From contig MU001677.1 of assembly GCA_010093515.1 (NCBI GenBank), positions 527,747 through 590,712 on the forward strand: DNA of 62,966 nucleotides. The letters are read 5' to 3'. Source of the DNA: Lineolata rhizophorae. Taxonomy: Eukaryota; Ascomycota; Dothideomycetes; Lineolatales; Lineolataceae. The notes below the pieces were generated by a model, which worked only from the letters and a program-made list of their open reading frames with translations, did no database searches and was not told where the DNA came from. The position numbers and the translations under genes were made by a program. Below are positions 9,334 to 19,517 of this stretch, in pieces (positions within the stretch are counted from its first letter, which is position 1; every line of letters begins with the position of its first letter).

Positions 9334-10560
9334 CTACCATGGGACTAGGCACAGAAGCCTGACCGTGGCCGCACAAGGCAGGATTCGGCGATAAATGTTT
9401 AGAAGAGCGTAGTTCATCAACCGCAGAGACGGGGACATTGAAAACGAGGACCCGCCAAATTCCTGAATCTTCTTCAGCGCCATCTTTTGCCCCAACGGCA
9501 AGAGTTCATTCCGCAGAAGCAAAACCCTGACTCCGCATGGAAGAGCGAAAGCACTATGATAGCAGAAAACGGCATGCTTCTTCCCGTCGGCCATGCTCAG
9601 ACTCGATAACACGTTCGCCTTCGCCTGTACCAGATAAAGTAACGCAGCCAGGACCGAGTCCGACGAGGGTAGCTGTTGCGCTCCGGGTGACGCGTGAACC
9701 TCACTTCCACTCCCATTGCCACTCGCCCCACTCGGGCCATCACTGCTCGTCCGCTCCAAGTCAAACACCGCCCAAAGGCACGTCACGATGCACGACGCGT
9801 CCTCAGGCCTTGCGCAGACGTCCTACTTGAGCTGCCGTAGCAACTAGTCGGCGATATGCTGGCCGACGAATTCGCGGACGAGGCTAGCGACGACCTCGTG
9901 GTGGCTGCTCGGAATGTCCCACGCGCCGCGAGCAGCCGACAAGACCTGGGCCGCGCGAAGAGGAGAACGATAATCAGGATGCTACCTGCGCAGGCGCTCC
10001 GTCGCGGTCCCAAACGGCCGAGGAGGAGTAGGAGGCCGTGGCCGTTGCGTTGGTGCGGAAATCGTCGTCACTGAGATTCCACCAGGCGGATATGATCGTA
10101 AAGCGCAGATGGCTCTATCTCGAAGGCGAGATGGAAACAGTGCGCGACACTGTGTAGTCGGGAAGGCCCTACGGAGTATTCCGTGCGTCCAAAAACGCCT
10201 CGCTCGCGCGCGGCGTGCGAGCCAAGGAAGCTGGTGGGGGCTGGTAGTAGTGGTGTGGTACGAGTCAACCCCCCTCCTCCTCTCGGGGCAATCTTGGTCC
10301 CTTGGACACCGACAGTCCGGACGGGACTTAGCCCGATCCGCGTCGAGGACGTGACGGCCCACGGTCTCTTCCTATAGCCTATTCATTCCAGGATTGCGTT
10401 TTTCGACTAGGCGGGCGTCTGCTCCGCAGCGGACGAAGAGCGTTTGCACAGCCGCGCTTGCACGACGCTCGCCGGCTCCATCGCGCAGATGCAACGGTGT
10501 TCGCGTGGCGGAGGCCAGGTTGTCATCGTGCTCATCATATAGATCTCGTCACTTGTGTAC
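9334..10560 (-). pseudogene. Decayed gene relic with an ankyrin-like repeat
   Basis: On the - strand, near 10380-10520, the translation has an ankyrin-like unit: it begins TPLHLRDGAG, then has an AVQTLF helix and ends CGADARLVEKRN. Further downstream, coding-like segments (for example FHLAFEIEPSALYDHIRLVES near 10070-10140, and a 150-codon frame at 9334-9786) sit in different frames. Stops and frame changes separate them, for example two stops in the frame read through 9800-9900 and a frame change near 10065. A possible GT-AG intron lies near 9960-10000. I read this as one broken multi-exon gene, but the segments could be unrelated. The product is unknown beyond the single ankyrin-like unit. 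Confidence 0.35.
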
Positions 10561-10861
10561 GAAGTTGCGTCAGGAGAAGAGGAAGATGAACCTCACAGCG
10601 TGCGCTGCGGTTGGTGTTCGCGGTTAGGCTCGCTAAGTGCCCCAGGGATTTACTAGCTTCGCCCAAATTCTGGCTAACGATGGAAAGATACTGTAGCTAG
10701 AGCATAAGTAACTGTGGTTTGTTAGGTAGGAGGCGGTAAGGCTGCACGGGGTCACCGGAAGCTGGCAGTTTGTTTTTGTACCAGGATACCGATCCAAGTC
10801 GAGCATGTGATGAGGCAGTGCATCTATGGTCTGGCAACCCGATTTACAGGACAATTAGTTC

Positions 10862-11220
10862 CTCGTCTTGAAAATTATAGAACACAACAAAATGGAACAG
10901 TCCATCTCTTGGCTAGTTGCTCAAAATATGGGGAACGACTCTGAAGCTAATCGTAAGCTGCCCCTTGAGGAGCGAAGTTATACACGCATCACAACCCACC
11001 CGGACTCCAAAAGGCCATTAAGAGATTTGTACTAACGTTTCTCGTCCCGAAAATTATAGAACAGAATAGAACGGAACAGTCCGTCTCTTGTTCAGCTGGT
11101 CGGAATATTGGGGAAGACTCTGAAGCCAACAATAAACCACCCCTTGCCGGCGGACGCTGTACGCATATCACAACCCACCCGGGCCTCAAAAAGCCATTGA
11201 AAAAAAAATTGTACTAACGT
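10862..11220 (+). repeat. Tandem duplication, two diverged copies of about 179 bp
   Basis: Copy 1 is 10862-11040 and copy 2 is 11041-11220. Shared blocks include CTCGTC, GAAAATTATAGAAC, GGAACAGTCC, GACTCTGAAGC, ATCACAACCCACCCGG and TTGTACTAACGT. Copies differ at roughly one base in five by eye. Both keep one + strand frame open for nearly the whole unit (10859-11035 in copy 1, 11044-11217 in copy 2). The two translations stay alike (KIIE.N, EQS.S, DSEAN.K, ITTHP, then LY-stop at the same place). A non-coding duplication would not be expected to keep that. No family is recognised. Confidence 0.75.
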
Positions 11221-11229
11221 CATGTCAAA

Positions 11230-11526
11230 GCATCCAATGTCGCTGAGCAGGAATATGTCGTCCCATCATGGGGTTTTAAGGACCATACCATTTGCGCCAT
11301 GCTATCTGGATTCTTAAAGACCAACTACAAACACTTTGTTGAGCCAAAGATTATAAGTCGGGGTGTTATCGAGGATGGTAGCTCTTTGGCGCGGGAGTAC
11401 GTGCTTCAAGCGATTTTCAGCATTATAGCGATGAGCATCTGGATGTATGCGCGCAAATTCGTGCTTAGACGCCGTAGGGACGCCGACCCCGAGCAAGGCC
11501 GAGGCGTAGAACCGAACAAGGAATAG
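11230..11526 (+). CDS. Unrecognised short frame with a membrane helix, possible gene remnant
   Basis: This is an open frame in the same phase as copy 2 of the tandem repeat just upstream, separated from it by one stop (11215-11217). The first ATG is at 11299, giving 75 residues. An upstream start is possible by splicing, since a CTAAC at 11213 and an AG at about 11250 could form an acceptor. The protein ends with a hydrophobic helix (AIFSIIAMSIWMY) followed by a basic RKFVLRRRRD tail, like a C-terminal membrane anchor with a cytosolic tail. I do not recognise it. It may be the 3' end of a decayed gene whose middle was duplicated. Confidence 0.25.
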   Translation, partial: ASNVAEQEYVVPSWGFKDHTICAMLSGFLKTNYKHFVEPKIISRGVIEDGSSLAREYVLQAIFSIIAMSIWMYARKFVLRRRRDADPEQGRGVEPNKE

Positions 11527-11592
11527 CAACTGCATCTTGGCCAATTCGGCTCATACAAAATATTCCGTAGATTGCACGGGCACATCAGTTCT

Positions 11593-12624
11593 TTAGCGTC
11601 TAACACACAGATCGCTCCTGATAACCCATTTCTCGCCCTCGAGGACTTCTCTCCCCTCATGCAACATGCACTCGGCGCCGTGACGATGCAGCAGCGCCAT
11701 GCCGACTTCGAGCCCGACCACAACAGGCTCGACGGGTTGGCTTTTCCCTTTCTTCCCTGGCGGAGGCTCCGGATAGAAGACGGTCTCGCCACCCAAGCAG
11801 CCCGTGGCCGGCGAGGTGAGGTACAACAACAGGGTCCACGTCGTCCGGGCCTGGATCGGCGGGTCTCCAGGGATGGTGACGTTGTTGAAATCGTCATCTA
11901 CGGGGACGTGAGACCGAGTTTATTTTATTGTGATGATTTTAAGAAACGGAGCGACGGACTCTAGCTCTGCTGACCCTGGAGGCAAACCCATGTAACGAAA
12001 GAGAGAATAAAACAAAAAAAAAGAGTGAAAGTGCAACTTACAATGCTGGTCAAAGAACTGGCCTTTCTTGTACCGGTAGATCCTAATGTTGGGATTTAAC
12101 CCAACCTTCAGACAGATTTGAGTTGACGAATCTACAATGCGTATTGATCATTACGCCAACTATAAACTTACCACATCTCCACCCCACAACTCCCTCCTCT
12201 CCTCCTCCGAAAGCGCCAACCCATCATCCTCTCCCACCCCAAACCCATCCTCCTCTCCCACCACCAGCCCCTTCAACGCCGTCTCCTCCCACAGCATCTC
12301 CGCAAACCTCGCATCCTCAACCTGGAACCGATCGTTGACCCTTACGGCGTCACCCTTCTTGGGCTTCCCCGGGGTTGTCGTTAGCGGCAGCGATGCCAGG
12401 AACGACACGTACATCTTGCACAGGGACGCGGGCCAGAAGTTGCGGATGGTGACGATCTGGTTGGGCAGCGTGGTCGAGAGGGAGAGGTCCGAGGCCGGGA
12501 CGAGGGGGCGCAGGGGCGGCCAGTTGGGGGGAGGGGACTTGGGCGGTTGGGCGGTGCCCTTGGAACCAGCGGGGCCGGTCTTGTTGGCGGCGCTGGCGTC
12601 TTTCCTCTTGCCCTTGGGAGGCAT
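11593..12624 (-). CDS. Prolyl 4-hydroxylase-like 2-oxoglutarate/Fe(II) oxygenase, three exons
   Basis: The - strand exons are 12624-12172, 12105-12042 (only 64 nt) and 11897-11593, joining in frame to 273 residues. Introns begin GTAAGT and end AAG and TAG. Exon 1 ends GGDV and joins VGLNPNIRIYRYKKGQFF, the family's expected text. The iron ligands are H172 and D174 (QHYD) and the distal His is H252 (CMLHEG), with K262 placed to bind 2-oxoglutarate (GEKWVIRSDLC). The enzyme class hydroxylates prolyl residues using O2 and 2-oxoglutarate. There is no signal peptide; residues 1-50 are Lys/Pro-rich (MPPKGKRKD start), so a cytosolic or nuclear enzyme is likely rather than the ER collagen type. Upstream ATG at 12717 would add 31 unlike residues. 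Confidence 0.88.
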
Positions 12625-13807
12625 GGCGGTGGACGGCGCAAGATACCTACGTAGTAGGCAGTGAAGCCTGAAGTGGATCGGGTATGGCAGCCGCAAAGCC
12701 AATAAAGGGAAGTGCAAGGGCGAATAATTGCAGCCCGTTATCCCGCCTTACCGTTAAGGTTAAAAGAGCAAGAGCATCAGCCGCCAATGGAAGGAATAGT
12801 CCTTTGGTGGGGATGACTCGACGTCAGTCGACGGAGCCCGTGCCATTGAGGGACAGGGCACACTTGGGGTCCCGGATCTGATTGGCAGAGAAGAATTTTC
12901 GCCTACAGCTAACACGAACGCTCCCGGTGGTGCGGGCGGCGAGCCGACCCTCGGGCATATCGTTGTACCAAGGCACCGGTTGCGTCGCCTGAGCTTGCGT
13001 GCCACGGTCCCTGGTTGAAAAACAGCACACAAATGATGCAAGCAAATTCAAAATCATCGGGACTTGCCATCGTGACTTGGCCAGGACCGTCCGACATGCC
13101 ACTCGAGCACAATGAAAAGATAACAAGATGAGAAAATGATTCGCCCCGAGGCTAGGCAGCAGGACCGGCCCACATTCTCTGCAGGCAGCCCGTGGCAGCG
13201 GACCCTATAGGCGGGAGAGAAGGCGAGACAACGCTCGCTAGGCCGGGGGAACAAAGGAGAAAAAAGGGCGCCAAGATTTCCGCTTCTAGTCGGGTGGGCG
13301 CGTTGGCCCGGGCGTGCAGTTTCTGCCAGACAGCGCACCCTTCACCGCTGTCGCAGCAGCCATCGCCGGGCCCGAGGCCGATCCCGTCGCGCCCGTTCAT
13401 GAAGCGCGCCAAACGTCCGAGGAAAAAGCTACGACCGACCGCATCAACTGCCCCGCGAAAGAAGCCGTGCCGTTCCTTCACGCCCTCCACCAGCGCGGCC
13501 AGGAGAGAGCGAGAAAGGGAGGGCGTGAGGAAGGGAACGACTCGCGCGTGCGCCGTCCGTCCCCCGATCCGTCGCCCGCGTCGCCCACACCCACACCCCC
13601 CGGCGCCCGCGAAAGAGCGCGTGGACGGCCGACTCAAACCACCACGACCACGTCCCTCCTCCACCTGCCCCACGCGGATTATCACCTGCCCCGGGGGAAA
13701 GCGCAGCGCCTCCAGGTCCGCCTGCCGTCCCGGTGCTGCCTCTCTCCGCGGCGGGCGCGTCGTCGAACCATGCCGGGTTAACGACCGCGTGCGCCTGCTC
13801 TCCCCAC
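12625..13807. other. Divergent promoter region between the 2OG oxygenase and the forkhead gene
   Basis: About 1.2 kb, becoming very GC- and C-rich toward the forkhead start. Long stop-free frames here on both strands follow from base composition and show no protein family. It holds the 5' regions of both genes. Confidence 0.5.
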
Positions 13808-16800
13808 ATGGACCAAGAAGCCACGACCGACCGACCGCCGGGCGCCACGGCGGCGACGCCGCCGCCGCCCATGGTACGCGACGAGGGCGAGGCGCGGGAC
13901 GAGGAAACGCGGGACCCGGTCCCGCCTTCCGCCGCGGACGCGGTTCTGCAAACCATGGCCGCGGCGGAAGGCGCAAGAGCCTACGCCGCTAATGGTAGGG
14001 ACCAGACTTCTGCGTCGCCTCGCTCTGTCGACCCCGAAGGCGCGTCTTTTGACCACACAACTACTGCACATGCTCCTGCTGCTGTTGCGGAAGTGCAGGG
14101 AGACACCGCGGCGGACGCGGTGCGCCAGCCGCAGACTACCGTGCAGGCGGAGCCAACTGCGAATGGCACCGCCGACGCGCAGCCGGAAGGGGCGCAACTC
14201 GTGCCCTCTGACCCTCCTCTGCAGGACGTGCCGGTCGCTCCCACCGACTACAACGCCACAGCTCACGCCGCGAGCGTGCAGACGCTCAAGAACTTCCTCG
14301 ATTCGAGCGCTGGCCCCGCCGTGTTCCCGTACGAACAGAACGGCATCGATCACGAGCACGCCAACATGCTAGCGCAGCAGATGCCGTTTCTGGGCGCCGG
14401 CAGCGTGATGCTGCCGGACAGCGTCCACCCGGCCGACCTCTCCGTCGCCAGGGGCACGGCTCCCGCGACTGTGCCCGGAAGCGTGCCCCAGACCCCCGTC
14501 ACGGGCTCGCAGCAGCACATCAACTTCCCCCCGGAGACGCCCTCAGACCAACCGAACCGCATCTCAGCCTTCGCCAAGCTCGAGTTCGAGGACGGCCAGT
14601 TCTACATGACGACGTACTCGGTCGAGCTGGGGCGCGACCTGCAGGGCGCGCGCCTGGCACAGTGGAAGCTGCTCGAGCAGCGCAGGCTCGAGGCGGGCGA
14701 CGCTGGTGCCGCCGGCGCCGCCGGAGGTCGGCCCCCATTGATGCGTCGCGCCAGCATGGGGGACCAGCCGCAGACGCCGATCCGCGCGGGCGGACGCCCC
14801 GACAGCGTGCCGAGCGCCGCTCGCAGTTACTACAGCGAACAGGGCGGCATCGCGGTCGAAGAGGACCACGTCAAAGTGGAGCAGCTGCGGCGAGGCAGCA
14901 ACGGTGGCGTCAACGGCGGCGTCAATGGCGGCGGCGCTGGGGCCGGAGCCGGAGCCGTCCGCAGGAAGAGCAAGAAGTCCAAGTCCTCGAGCGCGTCGTC
15001 GCACAACAACAACCTCAACTACCACTTCTTGGGGTCGCGGCGCGGCTCTCAGGAGGCCCAGCAGTACGCCGACTACCAGGCCGTGTCGCAGAACTCGTAC
15101 ATCGGCGACCTAGCCAACGGTGCGCCCGCCGACACGAGCTCGCTGCTGCCGGACCCGCACGAGTGCCCGCTCATCCCGATCCACCCGCCCAACCCGGGCG
15201 ACGCCGGCGGCTACAAGAGCATCTCGCGCAAGCACGTCCGCATCCAGTACAACTTCTCGACGAACAACTTCGAGATGGAGGTTTTAGGCCGCAACGGCGT
15301 CTTCCTGGACGGCGCATTTCAGGGGCCCAAGTCCGTGGTGCCGCTCCAGCATGGAAGCAGCATCCAGATCGGCGGTGTCGAGGTCAAGTTTCTCCTACCG
15401 AACACCCCGGTGAGTGAGGATGGGGACGGCGTGTCGGAGGGTCATACGGCGAAGATGAGCCTGGATTTTGAAGACGGGAGAGGGCAGAGCATTGTTATGG
15501 AGGATAGTGATGAGAACAATTACTCGCCAGAGGCATACGCGGCCGTCAACGGCGGTTATGCCGGGTATGAAGATAGCGAAGAAGAAGACGATGAGGATGA
15601 AAATGAGGAGGACGAGGAAGTGGACGAGTCTCAAGGAGAAGCGGAGCACGAGCAACCCGCCTCGAAGAAGATCGCCAAGAGGCCGCCGCCGAAGCTCAAG
15701 CTCAACATGAAGAAGTCCGATCCGCACGTCAAGCCGAAACATTCAACTATGGTTGCGGCTGGGGAACAAGCTAAAGCTCAAAGCAAAGCCGCAGAAAAGG
15801 CCGTCGCGAAAGCTCAAAAGGCGTTGGCAAAGGAAGCCACGAAGGACAAGGGGGGCACGCCCAAAGAATCGACCAAAAAGAGCAGCCCGGAGACTCCGCG
15901 AGAGCATCTCAGGGATCAGCCGTTACTCCAGGGTGTCGAGGTTAACATTCCCGGTTTGCCTGACGGTACGGTCATACCCGCCAAGAAGAGAGGTCCGGGT
16001 CGCCCTCCAAAAGACGGCATCATGTCCAAACGAGAACGTGCCCAGCTTGCAAGGCAATCGAAGGAAGCTGAAAAGGCGAGGAGGCTTGGCATTGACCCCG
16101 GACAGATTCCTCCGCTCCAGTCCAAAGTCAAGCCGCAGAAGCCTAAAAAAGAGGACGGAGAGGGCGAGGGCGAGGGTGAGGGCGAGAGCGAGCCCAAGGA
16201 CGGCGAAGCCAAACGTGAACGCGGCGAGGGCGAGGAGACGCCTCAAGAGGCGGTCGAGAAGAAGGAAGCCAAGCCAGCCAAGCCAGTCAAACCACCGAGA
16301 TCCCCGTCACCTGAAATGAAGGAGTCAGACTATACGCCTGAGCAGCTTGCCCGCCCAAGTGCGAACTACGTATTTCTTATCCACGAAGCGATATCCAGCT
16401 CTCCATCTGGTGCGATGAACCTGCAGCAGATTTATAGCTACATCGAACGGAAGTACCCGTGGTTCAAGTTCAAAGTAACTAGCACCGGTTGGCAGAGCAG
16501 CGTTCGGCACAACCTTGGCCAGAACGACGCTTTCTGCAAGAAAGAGAAGGACGGCAAGGGCTGGATGTGGGGCATCAATCCAGACGTGGCGATTGAGAGG
16601 GACAGGAAAAAGAGGGCTCCATCGCCGCCACCGCCACAACGATCGCAATATCCACAACAGCCACAGATGTTCCAGCCGCCGAACCATCCGTACGGGATGA
16701 TGCCACCTCCGGCGGGATACGCGTATCCTGGACAATACCCACCTGCCGCTGCCTATGCCCCTCCTCCTCCGCAACCCCCTGTACCTCCTGTGAATGGCGT

Positions 16801-18331
16801 GGCGCCCCCTCCTCCCCAAAACCAAAGAAATTCTAAGTACAATTCTCCGTATGGACCTGCAGCTCCTCCGCCTGCTCCACCACCAGTCCCGCAGACTCAG
16901 GGTCATCCATACCATCCTCCCCCTCCGTACCCTCATGCTCATCCGCATCACCCGCCGAGCGGTACACTGTCTCGCCACTCACCGAGCTCGTACACCCTTC
17001 CTCAGCAGCCGAATGGGAACCCTTCACAACATCAGTTGCACCATCCGTCGACCTCGCAGTCTCCGGTTTCGCCCCATCCGCAGACTGGAGCGAGTCCTGC
17101 CCCGCGAATCTCGCCAGGTACGATGGCGCCTGCGCCCCCTCAGCAAGGCGCCCACCAGGCCTCTAACACCAGGCCTTTCTCCCCCGTACCAGGACGACCG
17201 ATTTCTCCGCACTCGCAGACCCAAGTTCCAGCCGCCCAGGAAACCCACCAACGGCCACAACCGCCATCCCAACCCTCTCCCCCGCACTCAGTCCAGCAAC
17301 CCCAGGTCCAACAGCAGCAAACAGGGGACTTCCTCGACCCAGCCTGGATGGCACAGCACGGCATCCACCCGCTCGACGCGACCCTCGCGCCCTTGATCCC
17401 AGACGAACACCGCGCCAAACTGCTCAAGTTCCGCTCCATCTTCATCAAGAACGGCGAAAACAAGGGTTGGCACATGGCGCTTGTGGACAAGGCCATCTGG
17501 CACGTATTCCGCGGCGACGACGCCGGGGGTTCCGTGCCCGAGGATCCACAACTCGGCACTATCGTGGATACGATCAGGACGTTGATGCAAGGCCAGACGC
17601 GACAGCCGCAGGCGCTAACGCAGCAGCCGCAGAACGCGCAATGGAGCGCGCGGGGCGGAGACGGAGCGCCGCCGCAGCAACAGCATCAACAGCCAGCTAT
17701 TCCCGCCACCGCTCTGTCGACTACCGTGGACACTACGCAGACAGACCACACAGCGCCTGCACCCACAGCATCCACGCCCAATGGCGCCCTCCCTGCCCTC
17801 GCCCCTCCGTCCGCCTCTCCTCCTTCATCCCACGCCCCCCCTCACCCCTTTACCGACTCCCCGCCCGCTCCCGCGCCCGTCCTCCACTACGCGACAACCT
17901 CCGACGCCGACTCCAAGCTCGCCGAAGCCGCCGCCGCCGCCACTGCCACCGCGAGCAGCGAGCTGAAGACGCTGCACGCGAAGCTGGCCGAGGCGGCGGA
18001 CGCGAGCGCGGCGGCGTTGGGCGGCGCGGAGGCGCGCGGCGCGGAGGCGCGCGGCCCGGCAGCGCAGGAGGCGTTGGTGTTGGACGCGCAGGCGGGGAGT
18101 GAACCGGGGCAGAAGGAGCCGGCGAAGCCGGAGGTGGAGCCTTTGACGCCGCCGGTTGGTGTGGGGCAGGGGGAGGGGAGTCCGCGGGTGGGGATGGAGG
18201 CGGATGGGCTGGGTAGGGGGAAGAGGGGGAGGGAGGAGAGTGGGGATGAGGGGGAGGGGATGGGTGGGGGTGGTGTGGGAGGGAGTGGGAAGAGAGTGAG
18301 GGTGGAGGAGAGTGTGGCGGGGAGTGCGTGA
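13808..18331 (+). CDS. FHA plus forkhead transcription factor, Fhl1-type
   Basis: A single-exon gene of 1507 residues from ATG 13808; the frame is open further upstream without ATG. Order: disordered N terminus; FHA domain about 465-530 (ISRKHVRI, LGRNGVFLDG, IQIGGVEVKFLLP); acidic run about 587-607; AT-hook KKRGPGRPPK at about 725; forkhead domain about 848-935 (RPSANYVFLIHEAI, WQSSVRHNLGQNDAFCKKE); Pro/Gln-rich region; conserved helical segment about 1175-1238 (FLDPAWMAQHGIHPLD to VDKAIWHVFRGDD); Ala- then Gly-rich tail with a basic KRGREE/KRVRVEE end. The FHA text and domain order match yeast Fhl1, which with Ifh1 controls ribosomal-protein genes. Whether that role holds here is inference; the FHA also suggests phosphothreonine partners. 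Fkh1/2 also pair FHA with forkhead but are shorter and differ in FHA text. Confidence 0.88.
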   Translation: MDQEATTDRPPGATAATPPPPMVRDEGEARDEETRDPVPPSAADAVLQTMAAAEGARAYAANGRDQTSASPRSVDPEGASFDHTTTAHAPAAVAEVQGDTAADAVRQPQTTVQAEPTANGTADAQPEGAQLVPSDPPLQDVPVAPTDYNATAHAASVQTLKNFLDSSAGPAVFPYEQNGIDHEHANMLAQQMPFLGAGSVMLPDSVHPADLSVARGTAPATVPGSVPQTPVTGSQQHINFPPETPSDQPNRISAFAKLEFEDGQFYMTTYSVELGRDLQGARLAQWKLLEQRRLEAGDAGAAGAAGGRPPLMRRASMGDQPQTPIRAGGRPDSVPSAARSYYSEQGGIAVEEDHVKVEQLRRGSNGGVNGGVNGGGAGAGAGAVRRKSKKSKSSSASSHNNNLNYHFLGSRRGSQEAQQYADYQAVSQNSYIGDLANGAPADTSSLLPDPHECPLIPIHPPNPGDAGGYKSISRKHVRIQYNFSTNNFEMEVLGRNGVFLDGAFQGPKSVVPLQHGSSIQIGGVEVKFLLPNTPVSEDGDGVSEGHTAKMSLDFEDGRGQSIVMEDSDENNYSPEAYAAVNGGYAGYEDSEEEDDEDENEEDEEVDESQGEAEHEQPASKKIAKRPPPKLKLNMKKSDPHVKPKHSTMVAAGEQAKAQSKAAEKAVAKAQKALAKEATKDKGGTPKESTKKSSPETPREHLRDQPLLQGVEVNIPGLPDGTVIPAKKRGPGRPPKDGIMSKRERAQLARQSKEAEKARRLGIDPGQIPPLQSKVKPQKPKKEDGEGEGEGEGESEPKDGEAKRERGEGEETPQEAVEKKEAKPAKPVKPPRSPSPEMKESDYTPEQLARPSANYVFLIHEAISSSPSGAMNLQQIYSYIERKYPWFKFKVTSTGWQSSVRHNLGQNDAFCKKEKDGKGWMWGINPDVAIERDRKKRAPSPPPPQRSQYPQQPQMFQPPNHPYGMMPPPAGYAYPGQYPPAAAYAPPPPQPPVPPVNGVAPPPPQNQRNSKYNSPYGPAAPPPAPPPVPQTQGHPYHPPPPYPHAHPHHPPSGTLSRHSPSSYTLPQQPNGNPSQHQLHHPSTSQSPVSPHPQTGASPAPRISPGTMAPAPPQQGAHQASNTRPFSPVPGRPISPHSQTQVPAAQETHQRPQPPSQPSPPHSVQQPQVQQQQTGDFLDPAWMAQHGIHPLDATLAPLIPDEHRAKLLKFRSIFIKNGENKGWHMALVDKAIWHVFRGDDAGGSVPEDPQLGTIVDTIRTLMQGQTRQPQALTQQPQNAQWSARGGDGAPPQQQHQQPAIPATALSTTVDTTQTDHTAPAPTASTPNGALPALAPPSASPPSSHAPPHPFTDSPPAPAPVLHYATTSDADSKLAEAAAAATATASSELKTLHAKLAEAADASAAALGGAEARGAEARGPAAQEALVLDAQAGSEPGQKEPAKPEVEPLTPPVGVGQGEGSPRVGMEADGLGRGKRGREESGDEGEGMGGGGVGGSGKRVRVEESVAGSA

Positions 18332-19517
18332 GGTGAGGTGTCGACCACGCGTGTGGACGCGCTTGTGGTGGAGTAATCTTTTGACACGATCGTAACGGAC
18401 GACAGGGCGGCTTTTTCTTTTGGCACTGGCTTTGGTAATATTTCTGGTTTTCGAGCAGGAACCGGGGGGGGGGGGCGGGGCGCTGGGTTCTTCCCTTTTC
18501 GTTTGGGTTTCCATGGGCAAGGTAGACGACACTCGAGGGTCGGACAGGACAAGCATGAGTTTTTTGGTTTGGGAAAAGACTAAAAGGGAAAGTGTCACGC
18601 ATGCATATATGCATACGCGCGCGGAGCTGTTCATCGCCAATCAGGCACATTTAGAATGGGGGCATTGGATTGGATTGGATTGGATTGTTTTTGTTGGCTT
18701 CTTCCGGCATGTCAGCTACACTGAAATATGCCTGCGAGAGCGCGGGCTTTTTCTTCTTGTATGGCCAGGTTTTGACATGCATCGTCGCTTGGCGAACTGT
18801 GTGTATTTGATAGCGCCTCAACCCTTTGCCAATTCAACGCGTCGATCAAGTGCTTCGTCAAAAATTAGCAGATGTGCGAAGACTCCTGCCAGATAGGGTA
18901 CAAATTCCAAAGCAGCCGGACTGGATTTGTCCAGTAGGCGAAAAGTCATGAATCGCGATAATCATGAGTGTCTTAACTCTTAACATTGTGCCGTCTATTG
19001 GAAAGAGCCGCGCTAGCCACGTCGCCTACCAACGCCCACTCCACCGCCTACTTACGTCCTGAGCCGAACGTCCTTGTCCGGGCCAACTCTGTACCTCTTC
19101 AACCGACTACGGAAGTAGTCCCGGACCCCACCGCGGCGGAGGCGAATGAAAGCATTGCCCGTGTTGCTGATGTATTTGCCACATAACAAGGCCAGTAGTA
19201 CACAAAAAAACGCCCTATCCCATGGCTCAGAAACAGAGCAAAAAGAAAAACAAGATTTGGACCGAAAGGCGAGACAAGTCACGGGAGTTGGTGCGGAGGA
19301 AAAAAAAGCCAAAGGGCCATTGAAGGCTTTGAATTAAGGACGGGAAGGGCTCACACCTAGTGAGTGTGAGACAAGAATTCCACGTTCCCTTCCATAATCT
19401 GGAAAGTTACACTAGCATACCCGGGGGGGGGGTTCTTTGAGGTCCGTGGAAAGGAAGTCTTGGAAGCTCGTAGGATAACAGGGGAAGGGAGAAAACTACG
19501 ACGGAGAGGGAACCGAA
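18332..19517. other. Intergenic region between convergent genes (forkhead and Snf7 3' ends)
   Basis: About 1.2 kb containing the 3' UTRs of both neighbours, a G-run at about 18464 and a short ATTGG repeat. A 66-codon frame at 18986-19186 is unrecognised and I do not call it. Confidence 0.5.
18664..18687 (+). repeat. (ATTGG)n short tandem repeat
   Basis: ATTGG is repeated four to five times in tandem in the 3' flank of the forkhead gene. Confidence 0.8.

Noticed and set aside
13152-13992. Overlapping 266-274-codon frames on both strands before the forkhead gene
   Set aside because: GC-rich sequence with open frames on both strands; translations are Arg/Pro/Gly-rich without conserved motifs. 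Treated as promoter and leader.
17825-18650. Pro/Ser/Leu-rich - strand frames opposite the forkhead C terminus
   Set aside because: Compositional shadows of the Ala/Glu/Gly-rich coding end; no independent support.
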